Positions 46,539-56,471 of a DNA stretch of 64,000 bases are shown piece after piece. How positions within the stretch are numbered: the first letter of the stretch is position 1; each line of letters starts with the position of its first letter. The stretch lies in assembly GCA_021323755.1 (NCBI GenBank), contig JAJPKJ010000036.1, positions 186,001 through 250,000 of the forward strand, read 5' to 3'. The notes beneath the pieces were generated by a model, which saw only the letters and a program-made list of their open reading frames with translations, searched no databases and had not been told where the DNA came from. A program made the translations under genes and the position numbers. The DNA comes from Chitinophagales bacterium. Lineage in GTDB: Bacteria > Bacteroidota > Bacteroidia > Chitinophagales > Chitinophagaceae.

Positions 46539-48923
46539 CTACTCTGCTCTTAAACTTTTCGCCGGATTTGCAATCGCCGCTTTTACTGTATGAAATATTA
46601 CGGTTAGTAATGTGATCAATAAAACGGCAAATGCAGAAAGCAAAAATGGAGCAACCCCTAAACCTGTATTGTAAGAAAATAATTTGAGCCATTTATCCAT
46701 AAAGAAATAAGCAACCGGAAATGCAATGAGACAAGATATGCCTACAAGAAAAACAAAATTTCTGGTGATCAGCGGCACAATTTGAGCAACGCTTGCACCC
46801 ATTATTTTTCTGATGCTGATTTCTTTTTGACGTTGCTCTGTGGTAAATGCGATCAATCCCAACAACCCCAAACACGTAATTAATATGGTAAGAACAGAAA
46901 ATGCGGTGAATATTTTTCCTCTTTTTTGATCGGCTGCATATTGCGAATCAAAATCCTGGTCGAGGAACGTGTAAGAAAAAGGCAGATCTGGAAAAATGGC
47001 TTTCCATGATTTTTCAATACCAGCAACAGCTGAAGGAATATTTTTTGCATCGAGCTTTAGTTGCAAACTATTATTGTTGGGTCTGTACTGTAAAATCAAT
47101 GGCGCGATCGGGTTATATAATGATTGCTGATTGAAATCTTTCACAACACCAACTACTTCAAAATAAAATCCTGTAGTGTCTCCCGGAAATTTTACTTTTT
47201 TTCCTATGGGATTATCCCATCCGTAATATTTTACCATGTTTTCATTAACAATGATGCTTCTTAATGTATCAGAAAGTCCGGTAAAACCTCTTCCTTTTTT
47301 AATTTGCATTCCCATCGTCTTGAAATAATCTTCATCAATAGCGTAATTCCACACGCCTTTTTGTGTAAATCCATTTTTTGTTTCTATAGAAAAAAGATTG
47401 AAGCCGATGTTACCACCTGGAACCGCGCTGGCTGTACTTACATTAAGCACTTGCGAGTTTTGTCTTACATAATTCTTAAATGCAAGAATCTTACTGCGTA
47501 TATCATCATTCGCATTTGCTGTTATGGTAAGCACTTGTTCCTTATTAAATCCTAAATCAATATTGCGCAAATATTTTAATTGCCCATATACAACCCATGT
47601 GCAAATAAGCATGATCATTGAAATGGAAAATTGCACAACCACCAGTATGCGTCGCAAGGTTACATTACTCGAACCTTTTGAAAGACTTCCTTTAAGGACG
47701 CTGACAGGATTGAATTTTGAAAGATAAAATGCCGGATAACTTCCACCGAGCAATCCTACAAATAGAACAATGCCGATCAATATTAAGAAAGTGCCTGGCT
47801 CCAATAATGTTTGAAAAGAAATCGACTTGCCGGATAATGTATTGAATGTCGGCAAAAACAATGCGATCAATAACATACTTAATAACAAGGCAACAATGGA
47901 GATCAGTGTTGATTCAATAAGAAATTGCGTAATGAGTTGCAACTGAGATGAACCGGTTACTTTACGAATACCAATTTCCTTTGCTCTGCGGGCGGAACGT
48001 GCGGTAGTCAAGTTCATGTAATTGATGCAGGCGATAAGCAACATGAATAATGCGACTGCAGAAAATATATAGATGTAGGAAATGTTCCCCAATTCTTCGG
48101 GCTCGCTTCCCAGGTCTGAATGTAAATGAATAGCGAGAATGGGCTGGATTCCATAATGTATCTTAATATTAAACTGGGCAAAAATGGGCGCCATAAATTT
48201 ATCATATAATGGCAACAACTTTTTTTCAAATGCAGCTGCATTACTATTTGGCTTTAATAACGCATACGTATAAACACCAAATCCACCCCAGCTATTGGCA
48301 AAATCTTTTGGTAATGAACTTGCTGATATTAATACATTAAAAATGATATGCGAATTTTTGGGGACATCTTTTACAACTGCTGTTATATTGTAAACTTCCC
48401 CTTTATCGTTCTGCAATGTTTTGCCAACAATGGATTTGTTTTTGCCAAAATATTTTTCTGCTTCCGATTGTGTTAGCACCATTGATTTGGGTTCAACCAA
48501 TGCTGTTTGGGGATTGCCCTCGATAAATTGATAGGTAAAAATTTTGAACAGATTACTATCACAAATAAATACTTTATCTGCATAAAAACGCAAGTTGCCA
48601 TTTCTAAGCATTGTTCGTCCATTACCAACAAACCTTACCGCTTCTTCCACTTCCGGAAAATCTTTTTTAAGTTCAGGCGCAAGTGTAAATTGAGTAATCG
48701 CTATTTTCATAACATCTTTTTCAGGTTCTTTTATGTATGAATTGATGCGATATATTCTTTCTGCATTTTTATTATAACGGTCATAACTCAATTCATCTTT
48801 GATATAAAATATCAAGAACAAACTGAAGGTTATGCCAATCATCAGTCCGACAATGTTGAGCAAACTATACCATTTGTCTCTTTTAAAATTGCGGATGGCA
48901 ACGAGGAACAGGTTCTTTATCAT
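46539..48923 (-). CDS. double-FtsX ABC permease P17 (class V, most divergent tail)
   Basis: 794 residues. The first coupling helix is KEIGIRKVTG (315-324). The second is KEISIRKIMG (700-709), with Ser in place of Gly. It ends ANPAKSLRAE, the only member lacking V in NPV. After the second helix it has ITRNFVFL where the others have SK(D/E)F. PCD1 has AEKYFGKNKSIVGK. PCD2 has GFTGLSDTLRSIIVNE and GVVKDFNQQSL. The gap to P18 is only 33 bp, the tightest junction in the locus, so co-transcription with P18 is very likely. Confidence 0.92.
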   Translation of the reverse strand: MIKNLFLVAIRNFKRDKWYSLLNIVGLMIGITFSLFLIFYIKDELSYDRYNKNAERIYRINSYIKEPEKDVMKIAITQFTLAPELKKDFPEVEEAVRFVGNGRTMLRNGNLRFYADKVFICDSNLFKIFTYQFIEGNPQTALVEPKSMVLTQSEAEKYFGKNKSIVGKTLQNDKGEVYNITAVVKDVPKNSHIIFNVLISASSLPKDFANSWGGFGVYTYALLKPNSNAAAFEKKLLPLYDKFMAPIFAQFNIKIHYGIQPILAIHLHSDLGSEPEELGNISYIYIFSAVALFMLLIACINYMNLTTARSARRAKEIGIRKVTGSSQLQLITQFLIESTLISIVALLLSMLLIALFLPTFNTLSGKSISFQTLLEPGTFLILIGIVLFVGLLGGSYPAFYLSKFNPVSVLKGSLSKGSSNVTLRRILVVVQFSISMIMLICTWVVYGQLKYLRNIDLGFNKEQVLTITANANDDIRSKILAFKNYVRQNSQVLNVSTASAVPGGNIGFNLFSIETKNGFTQKGVWNYAIDEDYFKTMGMQIKKGRGFTGLSDTLRSIIVNENMVKYYGWDNPIGKKVKFPGDTTGFYFEVVGVVKDFNQQSLYNPIAPLILQYRPNNNSLQLKLDAKNIPSAVAGIEKSWKAIFPDLPFSYTFLDQDFDSQYAADQKRGKIFTAFSVLTILITCLGLLGLIAFTTEQRQKEISIRKIMGASVAQIVPLITRNFVFLVGISCLIAFPVAYFFMDKWLKLFSYNTGLGVAPFLLSAFAVLLITLLTVIFHTVKAAIANPAKSLRAE

Positions 48924-48956
48924 GGCAGATATTATTTATGTATTTTGATAATTCAA

Positions 48957-51320
48957 TTATTCCGTTCTTAAACTTTTCACCGGATTTGCCAATGCTGCTT
49001 TTATTGCCTGGAAACTCACCGTCAACAATGCAATGCTAACGGCCAGCAAACCGGCAATAAGAAATATTTTCCAGTCAATATTTATCCTGTATTCATAATC
49101 CTGCAACCAATTGTGCATCATCCAACCGGCAAGCGGAAATGCGATAAAGCAAGAAATAAGAACGAGCATAATAAAATCCTTTGATAAAAGTTTCGCCAGC
49201 CCTGCAGTTGAGGCGCCCAGCACTTTGCGGATGCCAATTTCTTTTGTCCTTCTTTCCGCAGTATATGCAGATAATCCAAAAAGACCAAGACAAGAAATAA
49301 TAATGGCAAGCACGGCAAACACACTTGCTAATTTTCCAATTAATGATTCCGTTTTAAATAATTGATTGAATTGCGCATCAACAAAATTGAATTCAATGGG
49401 ATAACCTGGATTATCATTTTTTACAACAGCCTCTGCCTTTGTAATTGCCGATTTTAAATCTGCATTTTGTCTAAAGCGTACACTCAATGTATAAACATTG
49501 GATGTATCGGAATATAAAATCAGCGGCGCTGGGGGAGCGTACATCGAGTTGTAAACAAAATCCTTTACTACACCCACAATATTGTATTTTTCCTTGCCAT
49601 CGTTGCGGGTGAGCACACTTCCAACAATTTCTTTTTTCCCGATAATTTTTGCAAGTGATTCATTAACGATAATATTATTGCTATCCGATTTTATATTGTC
49701 ATAAAAATTTCTGCCTTCTTTCAAATGCATGCCTATTGTCGAGATATATTCAGGACTTATGGATTCAACAGTGATAAGCACTTGTTTATTCGGGTCTTTG
49801 CCTGACCATGAAAAATCACCGGTGTTGCTTCCTAATTGTAAAACCTGGCTATTGCTTAAACATGCGTTTTCTACATAACCGGTTTTCAGCAGATCATTTT
49901 TTATTACGGCAAAATCCCTTCGCATATTTCCGGTGAGATAGGTATAAGAAAGTCTTTCTTTGTCGTAACCGAGATCGCGATTCTTTACAAAACCAATTTG
50001 CTGGTAAATAATAATGGTACTGATAATCAGAATAATAGAAATTGCAAATTGCAGAATCACCAAACCCTTCCTTATAAATCCAGCGCTCCCTGATTTTAAT
50101 TTCAATCCCTTTAAAACAGTTATGGGGTTAAATGCAGAAAGATAAAATGCCGGGTAGCTCCCGGCGATCAATCCGCATAATAAAGTGATGATCAAAAAAC
50201 CTGCAATGTGCAGCGGATTAAAAATATCAACGGCCAATTGTTTTTCGACAAGTGTATTAAATGCAGTGAGTGAAAGATAAATGATCAGAATTGCGAACAG
50301 TGTGGCCAATAAGGACATGAAAATAGATTCACCAATAAATTGAATAACGAGTTTTTGCTTTGGTGCGCCTAAAACTTTTCTGACCCCAACTTCACGCGCA
50401 CGCTGTTCGGAGCTTGCCGTTGCAAGATTCATAAAATTGATGCAGGCGATAATTAGAATTATCCAGGCGATCAGGCTAAAAAGGTTTACATATTTTAATT
50501 GTCCTTCTTTTTCCTTTCCGTTATTATCAAAATTGTTATACAATCTCCAACGCGTCATGGGGTAGATGGACATTTTTGCGATCGTTCCCGGCTGTTTGGT
50601 TTGTATGAATCCAAAGAGTTTTTTATTGATTGCAGCAACATCAGCCTTTGGATCTACTTCAACATACGTTAATATTCCATTTGATCCCCATTCACGTAAC
50701 CAGGTATTTCTGTCTTCATGAATTTTAAAAGGGGCAAGCCATTGAAATCTTAACGATACATTTTCGGGCAGATCTTTTATCACACCGGTAACCGTATAAT
50801 TTTGTTTATTGTCAACTCTAAGCACTTTACCAACTGCATCGGAGGAACCAAAAAATTTATTGGCCATTTTTTCAGTGATCACCAAGGAATATAATTGCTG
50901 AAATGCGCTCGCAGCATTTCCCTTAATAAATTCAAAATGAAACATGGATAAAAATCCCGAGTCGACATAACTGCCCTGTTCATAAATTGTTTTATCACCT
51001 AAAGCAAAAAGCATTGGGTTACTCCAGCTCGAACGTGCAGTATTTTTAATTCCGGGAATTTCTGCTTTTACAGCCTGCGCCAGCGGACCTGGCGTTGCAT
51101 CAAAGGTAAACGTTGTACCATCATAGGTTTGCTGATCTTTTATATTATACAAATGATCACGGTTGGCGAAATAATGATCATAGGTCAATTCATTTTCCAC
51201 CCATAAGAAAATCAATCCTGCACAAGCAATACCTGTTGCTAATCCAAAGATGTTTAGAAAACTGTAGGTTTTGTTTTTCCACAAGTTGCGGAAAGTAGTC
51301 TTTAGAAATGTTTTGAACAT
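48957..51320 (-). CDS. double-FtsX ABC permease P18 (class II)
   Basis: 787 residues, with coupling helices REVGVRKVLG at 309-318 and KEIGIRKVLG at 693-702. It has the N-terminus MFKTFLKTTFRNLWKNKTYS, TM1 GIACAGLIFLWVENE, WRLYNNFDN before TM2, and NPITVLKGLKLKSGSAGFIR in the linker. PCD2 has SWSGKDPNK, then GVVKDFVYNSMYAPPAP. P18 and P19 share long near-identical stretches around TM1 and TM5 and are adjacent, so a tandem duplication is likely. The gap to P19 is 145 bp and includes a small TTGGC-TTTTG-GCCAA hairpin at 51373-51387. Confidence 0.92.
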   Translation of the reverse strand: MFKTFLKTTFRNLWKNKTYSFLNIFGLATGIACAGLIFLWVENELTYDHYFANRDHLYNIKDQQTYDGTTFTFDATPGPLAQAVKAEIPGIKNTARSSWSNPMLFALGDKTIYEQGSYVDSGFLSMFHFEFIKGNAASAFQQLYSLVITEKMANKFFGSSDAVGKVLRVDNKQNYTVTGVIKDLPENVSLRFQWLAPFKIHEDRNTWLREWGSNGILTYVEVDPKADVAAINKKLFGFIQTKQPGTIAKMSIYPMTRWRLYNNFDNNGKEKEGQLKYVNLFSLIAWIILIIACINFMNLATASSEQRAREVGVRKVLGAPKQKLVIQFIGESIFMSLLATLFAILIIYLSLTAFNTLVEKQLAVDIFNPLHIAGFLIITLLCGLIAGSYPAFYLSAFNPITVLKGLKLKSGSAGFIRKGLVILQFAISIILIISTIIIYQQIGFVKNRDLGYDKERLSYTYLTGNMRRDFAVIKNDLLKTGYVENACLSNSQVLQLGSNTGDFSWSGKDPNKQVLITVESISPEYISTIGMHLKEGRNFYDNIKSDSNNIIVNESLAKIIGKKEIVGSVLTRNDGKEKYNIVGVVKDFVYNSMYAPPAPLILYSDTSNVYTLSVRFRQNADLKSAITKAEAVVKNDNPGYPIEFNFVDAQFNQLFKTESLIGKLASVFAVLAIIISCLGLFGLSAYTAERRTKEIGIRKVLGASTAGLAKLLSKDFIMLVLISCFIAFPLAGWMMHNWLQDYEYRINIDWKIFLIAGLLAVSIALLTVSFQAIKAALANPVKSLRTE

Positions 51321-51465
51321 AAATTCTATTTTCGATGTTAGGTTTATGAATCCTTTATTATATTAATAGCTCTTGGCTTTTGGCCAACCGCCTTTTTATT
51401 TTCGAGGAATTGTAATTCTTTTCGACGTTATGGTGTCCCTGGACTTTCACCATTATCAATAATTC

Positions 51466-53856
51466 TCATTCACTTCTCAGACTCTTCACCGGGTTCATTA
51501 ATGCAGCTCTGATGGATTGAAAACTGATCGTCATTAATGCGATCAGCATTGCCAATACGCCTGCAATTAAAAATATCCCCCAGCTGATATTGATCCGGTA
51601 TGGATAGCTCTTTAGCCAATTGTTCATTACCATCCATGCAATCGGAAATGCCACCATGCATGAAATTATTACCAGCTTCAAAAAGTCTTTTGATAATAAT
51701 GCGGTGATGCCAGACACGCTCGCCCCGAGTACTTTTCGTATCCCGATCTCTTTTGTCCTTCGCTCGGCGGTGTAGGCTGCCAAACCAAACAAACCCAAGC
51801 AGGAAATAATTATTGCCAATGACGCAAAAACGCGCGATAATTTACTGATCAACATTTCGCTTAAAAACATTTGGTTGAACTGATCATCAACAAATCTGTA
51901 TTGAAATGGATAAGCGGGATTATCTTTTTTCATTACGGCTTCTAATTTTGCCAATGTCTGTTCAGGGTCCCTTGAAGTTTTAGTATTCACATACATTATG
52001 GTTTCATCATGTGGTGGTACACAGAAAAAAATGACCGGGTCAGGTTTGCCATACATGTATCCGTAGACATAATCATTAACAACGCCGACAACATTTGCAT
52101 TGAGCGCACCGCTTTCATCTTTTATTATTTTCCCAATGGCGCTTCCTTTTCCCATCAGTTTTGCCATGGACTGTGTAATTAAAACATTAATGTTTTTAGG
52201 AGGGAGATCGAATTCTACGCTGTCAGTAATTTGCAGATCTCGTCCTTCTAAAATTTTCATTCCTGAAGTAGACATAAATTCAGGACTCACATTTCTCCAT
52301 GAAATAAGAATTCTGGCGCCAGGCGTTTTGGATGCCCAGCTCAAACCATCGGTATTATTGCCCCCATATATTATGGAGTGATCAGAGAGCGCAACGTTGT
52401 TTGCAATTCCTGTATTCAAGATATCCTGTTTTATCGCGCTAAAATGTTTTGCCATATCACCTTGCAGATTCATCTCTATCAAATTATCTTTATTAAAACC
52501 CAGGGTTCTGCTTTTTATATGTTGTATCTGCTGGTAAATAATTATAGTACCGATAATTAATATGATGGAAACAGAAAACTGCATTACCACCAATCCTTTC
52601 CTTATTAATGCTGCGCTACCTGATTTTAATTTTATTCCTTTCAATACAAATACCGGGTTGAATGATGAAAGATATAATGAAGGATAACTGCCCGCGACAA
52701 CACCACAAATCAATGTGATGAGCAATAAGATTATTATATGAAAGGGATTACTCAATCCTAATGAAAGATTCTTTTGAACCAATATGTTAAACGCAGATAA
52801 GGTAAATGACATGATAATTACTGCGGCAGCAGCGGAGAGGAATGCCATTAACAAGGCTTCGCCGATGAATTGCGAGATAAGTCTTTTTTTGCCGGCGCCC
52901 AACACTTTCCTCACGCCAACTTCACGTGCACGTTTTTCGCTGCGCGCAGTTGCCAGGTTCATAAAATTGATACAAGCGATCAATAAAATTACCCACGCTA
53001 TGATGGAAAATAAGCGAACGTATTCTATTTGTCCGCCGCCGGTTTGTTTTCCATTTTGAAAATCATCATACAAATGCCAGTCATTCATACCAAATAAAAA
53101 AACACGGCCGGTAGATGTCGGTGCTTTCTTCTGCACAAAATCATACATCTGTTTATTAATGTTTGCGAGATTTGCCCCGGGTTTTAATTCTACATAAGTG
53201 CTCAGACAATTATTTTCCCATTTGTATGCCCATGGACTCTGTTGATACCAGATCTGAAAAGGTGCAACCCATTCAAATTGCAGGGAGGAATTTTCAGGAA
53301 TATCTTTTAATACACCACTGACAACATAATTCTGTTTGTTATCCACTCGCACAGTTTTGCCGATAATATTTTTATCATCGCCAAAAAATTTTTTTGCCGT
53401 TTTTTCTGTAATGACGATGGAATACAATTGCGCGAAAGCACTTTTTGCATTGCCTTGTACAAAAGGCAACGTGAACATGTCAAACATCGAAGGCTCGACA
53501 TATTTGCCTTCCGCATAAACCGACTTGTCTCCAATTTGAAAAAGCAATGAGGTCTCATTTTCGCTCATGCGGCAGGTATTGGCGATACCGGGAATTTCGG
53601 CTCGCATTGCCGGACCTAAAACGCCTGGAGTTGATCCATGAGTGAACACGTTTGATTCCAACTGTGAATTTACGCGGACAAAATATAACTGATCCTTTCT
53701 TACATTAAACTTATCATAGCTCATTTCACTCTCCACCCATAAAAAAATTAATCCGGCGCATGCAATACCAATTGCCAAACCCAATATATTCAGGAAACTG
53801 TAGGTTTTGTTTTTCCACAGATTGCGAAAAGTTGTTTTGAAAAAATTTTTAATCAT
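51466..53856 (-). CDS. double-FtsX ABC permease P19 (class II)
   Basis: 796 residues, with coupling helices REVGVRKVLG at 311-320 and KEIGIRKVLG at 702-711. It has the N-terminus MIKNFFKTTFRNLWKNKTYS, WHLYDDFQNGKQTGGG, and KGIKLKSGSAALIRKGLVVMQF. The PCD2 motif is GVVNDYVYGYMYGKPDP, matching the MY-x-x-P pattern of P18. PCD1 has AKKFFGDDKNIIGK. It ends MNPVKSLRSE. The gap to P20 is 160 bp with no recognisable gene or strong structure. Confidence 0.92.
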   Translation of the reverse strand: MIKNFFKTTFRNLWKNKTYSFLNILGLAIGIACAGLIFLWVESEMSYDKFNVRKDQLYFVRVNSQLESNVFTHGSTPGVLGPAMRAEIPGIANTCRMSENETSLLFQIGDKSVYAEGKYVEPSMFDMFTLPFVQGNAKSAFAQLYSIVITEKTAKKFFGDDKNIIGKTVRVDNKQNYVVSGVLKDIPENSSLQFEWVAPFQIWYQQSPWAYKWENNCLSTYVELKPGANLANINKQMYDFVQKKAPTSTGRVFLFGMNDWHLYDDFQNGKQTGGGQIEYVRLFSIIAWVILLIACINFMNLATARSEKRAREVGVRKVLGAGKKRLISQFIGEALLMAFLSAAAAVIIMSFTLSAFNILVQKNLSLGLSNPFHIIILLLITLICGVVAGSYPSLYLSSFNPVFVLKGIKLKSGSAALIRKGLVVMQFSVSIILIIGTIIIYQQIQHIKSRTLGFNKDNLIEMNLQGDMAKHFSAIKQDILNTGIANNVALSDHSIIYGGNNTDGLSWASKTPGARILISWRNVSPEFMSTSGMKILEGRDLQITDSVEFDLPPKNINVLITQSMAKLMGKGSAIGKIIKDESGALNANVVGVVNDYVYGYMYGKPDPVIFFCVPPHDETIMYVNTKTSRDPEQTLAKLEAVMKKDNPAYPFQYRFVDDQFNQMFLSEMLISKLSRVFASLAIIISCLGLFGLAAYTAERRTKEIGIRKVLGASVSGITALLSKDFLKLVIISCMVAFPIAWMVMNNWLKSYPYRINISWGIFLIAGVLAMLIALMTISFQSIRAALMNPVKSLRSE

Positions 53857-54016
53857 AAAAGATTATTTATTGTCAATTTTTCATTTTTTGTTGGCCGGCA
53901 TATGTTCACTCTTCCGCATCGTTACGTGCCATTTATGTACTGCAGAAATTGTATTCGCCCATCGCTTTCATCCACTATTAAACCGTTGACCATTCTGGAA
54001 CTTCATGATCCATTAC

Positions 54017-56413
54017 CTATTCCGATCTCAAACTTTTTACCGGGTTTGCCACCGCCGCCTTTAACGCCTGGAAACTCACTGTCAATAAAGTGATCAGGAT
54101 TACTCCAACCCCGGAAATTCCAAAAACCCACCACGAAATATTTGTTCGATAATTATAATGCAATAACCAGTTGTTCATAAAATAATATGAGAGTGGAACT
54201 GCTATGAGCAATGAGATCATCACCAGCAATAAAAAGTCTTTTGATAATAGTCGCCACAGATTGAATAAGGATGCCCCAAGTACTTTTCTCACACCAATTT
54301 CTTTTGTTCTTTGCTCCGCAACAAATGAAGCAAGCCCAAACAAGCCGAGACAACTAATAAAGATGGCGAGCCCGGCAAAAAAAGTTGACAATTTGCCGAT
54401 GCGCTCTTCGGCAGCAAATTTTGACGCGAACTCTCTGTCAGCAAATTCGTAATCGAATGGCACAGAAGGAATATATTTTTTGAAAACCGATTCAACTTGG
54501 GAAATCGACTGCTTTGCACTTTTGTTTGGATTCAATTTTAAGATTATCCAATTAACATTGTCATAATCCATAAAATAAATGGTTTGCTTAACTGCATCGT
54601 ATGGCGATTCCATAAGTAAATCCTTAACCACGCCAATTATTTTATAATTTTTTGCGTTGGCATCTGTGCCCCACTTCACAATCGTGCCAACAGGATCTTT
54701 TAATCCCATATATTTTACCGCAGATTCATTTATTATGATTGCCGATGAATCTGAGGTAAATTCTTTGGAGAAATCTCTGCCTTCTTTCAATTGCCAGCTA
54801 ATTGTCTTTCCAAAATCGTGCGTTACCCAAATGGTTTCAAAATCTTCATCAAGACTTGGGTTTTGTCCTGGCCAGCTAAACCCATTATTGCTCGAATACA
54901 CGTTTGTCAAAGGACTATGCGACTCCGCCATTTGTTCGACTGCACCTGAATTTTTTAATTCGTTTTCAAGCAAACCAAACTTTCCATAAAAATCCGGCGT
55001 TTTCATTCTGATCATCATCAGTCCATTCCGATTATAACCGATCGGCCTGTTTTTGGAAAACTGAATTTGATTGTACACAACAATGGTCCCTATGATCAGT
55101 GCAAGAGAAATGCTGAATTGCATCACCACTAAAATTTTTCTTGGAATTGCTGCAAGGCGGCCAACTTTAAAAGTTCCTTTCAAAACTTTTATTGGTTGAA
55201 AAGAAGATAAATAAAGTGCAGGGTAACTGCCTGCAATAATTCCAGTAATGAATGAAAAGCCTAATCCAGCGATCCAGAAAAAAGGATTGTTCCAGGGAAT
55301 GATCATTTTTTTACTTGCTACATCATTAAACCATGGCAATATGAGCTGCGCTAAGACCAAAGACAACGCAAATGCCACCATAACGATCAATAAAGATTCA
55401 ACGTAAAACTGCATTACCAGTTGACCACGCAAAGAGCCAATAGATTTACGAATGCCTACTTCTTTTGCACGTTTTTCGCTGCGCGCCGTACTCAAGTTCA
55501 TAAAATTGATGCAGGCGAGCAACAGAACAAAAATGCCAATGATACTGAATAATCTGACATATTCTATTGGACCACCCGTTCTTATTCCATTCTCAAAATG
55601 TGTTCTCAAATGCCAGTCACGCATCGGGTTTAGAAAAACTTGTGCATTATATTTTTTGTCTTCCGGCGCATCATGAATATTTTTTGAGTGCATGATATTT
55701 CTGTCGACCGCATCAAACGCTGTATGATCTGCTATCTGCACATAGATCTGAAAAGAGTTATTATCCCATGCTGCTTCCGATTGCTTGATCCATTTTTCGC
55801 TGGTGAGATATAAACTCCACGGGGCAATATATTCAAGACCGGCGAACTCTGTATTTAATGGAATGTCTTCATAAACGCCTGTAACTTTAACATCCAGTTT
55901 GTGACCGATTTTCATCGGCTTATTAATAGGATCATCATTCCCGAAAAATGCTTTTGCCATTGACGAAGAAATGATAATTGTATTTGGATATTTTAAAGCA
56001 TCGTAAGATCCTTCGATCATTTTTAGCGAGAACATCCTCGGACCATCTTCATCCATAAAAATGCCGCGTTTGGAGAGATTTTTTTCCCCGGCGGTAATGA
56101 TCCCATCTCCTGCCCAGGAAGTCATCACCACGTATTTAAAATTATTCCCGTAATTGGTCTGTAATTCTTTTCCCAAAGGCAGAGGCATGCCATTAAAAGT
56201 GGAGATATTTCCGTTTGCCGTTTGGTGCTGCATCAGCTGTGCAATTCGGTCATAGTTCTTAAAACTTTTATTGAAGTTAACCTCATCATAGATCCAAAAT
56301 CCGATCAGCAGTGCAACTGCCATACCAACAGCAAGTCCGCCAATATTAATTACAGAAGACATTCTGTCTTTCAATAAATTTCGCCACGCTATTTTGAAAT
56401 GATTTTTAAACAT
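54017..56413 (-). CDS. double-FtsX ABC permease P20 (class I)
   Basis: 798 residues, with coupling helices KEVGIRKSIG at 317-326 and KEIGVRKVLG at 704-713. Class I marks are GMAVALLIGFWIYDE, WHLRTHFENGIRTGG, QPIKVLKGTFKVGR, PRKILVVMQF and MESPYDAVKQ. PCD1 has AKAFFGNDDPINK. PCD2 has FSWPGQNPS. It ends NPVKSLRSE. It is the third permease of its module, the position that a class I protein (P12) also holds in the second module. The gap to P21 is 58 bp. Confidence 0.92.
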   Translation of the reverse strand: MFKNHFKIAWRNLLKDRMSSVINIGGLAVGMAVALLIGFWIYDEVNFNKSFKNYDRIAQLMQHQTANGNISTFNGMPLPLGKELQTNYGNNFKYVVMTSWAGDGIITAGEKNLSKRGIFMDEDGPRMFSLKMIEGSYDALKYPNTIIISSSMAKAFFGNDDPINKPMKIGHKLDVKVTGVYEDIPLNTEFAGLEYIAPWSLYLTSEKWIKQSEAAWDNNSFQIYVQIADHTAFDAVDRNIMHSKNIHDAPEDKKYNAQVFLNPMRDWHLRTHFENGIRTGGPIEYVRLFSIIGIFVLLLACINFMNLSTARSEKRAKEVGIRKSIGSLRGQLVMQFYVESLLIVMVAFALSLVLAQLILPWFNDVASKKMIIPWNNPFFWIAGLGFSFITGIIAGSYPALYLSSFQPIKVLKGTFKVGRLAAIPRKILVVMQFSISLALIIGTIVVYNQIQFSKNRPIGYNRNGLMMIRMKTPDFYGKFGLLENELKNSGAVEQMAESHSPLTNVYSSNNGFSWPGQNPSLDEDFETIWVTHDFGKTISWQLKEGRDFSKEFTSDSSAIIINESAVKYMGLKDPVGTIVKWGTDANAKNYKIIGVVKDLLMESPYDAVKQTIYFMDYDNVNWIILKLNPNKSAKQSISQVESVFKKYIPSVPFDYEFADREFASKFAAEERIGKLSTFFAGLAIFISCLGLFGLASFVAEQRTKEIGVRKVLGASLFNLWRLLSKDFLLLVMISLLIAVPLSYYFMNNWLLHYNYRTNISWWVFGISGVGVILITLLTVSFQALKAAVANPVKSLRSE

Positions 56414-56471
56414 ACAATCCCATTTCAGATGTACAATTTAGAGACAAGTGATTTCTTCACTGTCAATTCCC

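Noticed and set aside
51373-51387. TTGGC-TTTTG-GCCAA hairpin in the P19-P18 gap as a terminator
   Set aside because: The stem is only 5 bp and has no T-run on the coding strand; a terminator here would also split closely related neighbours.
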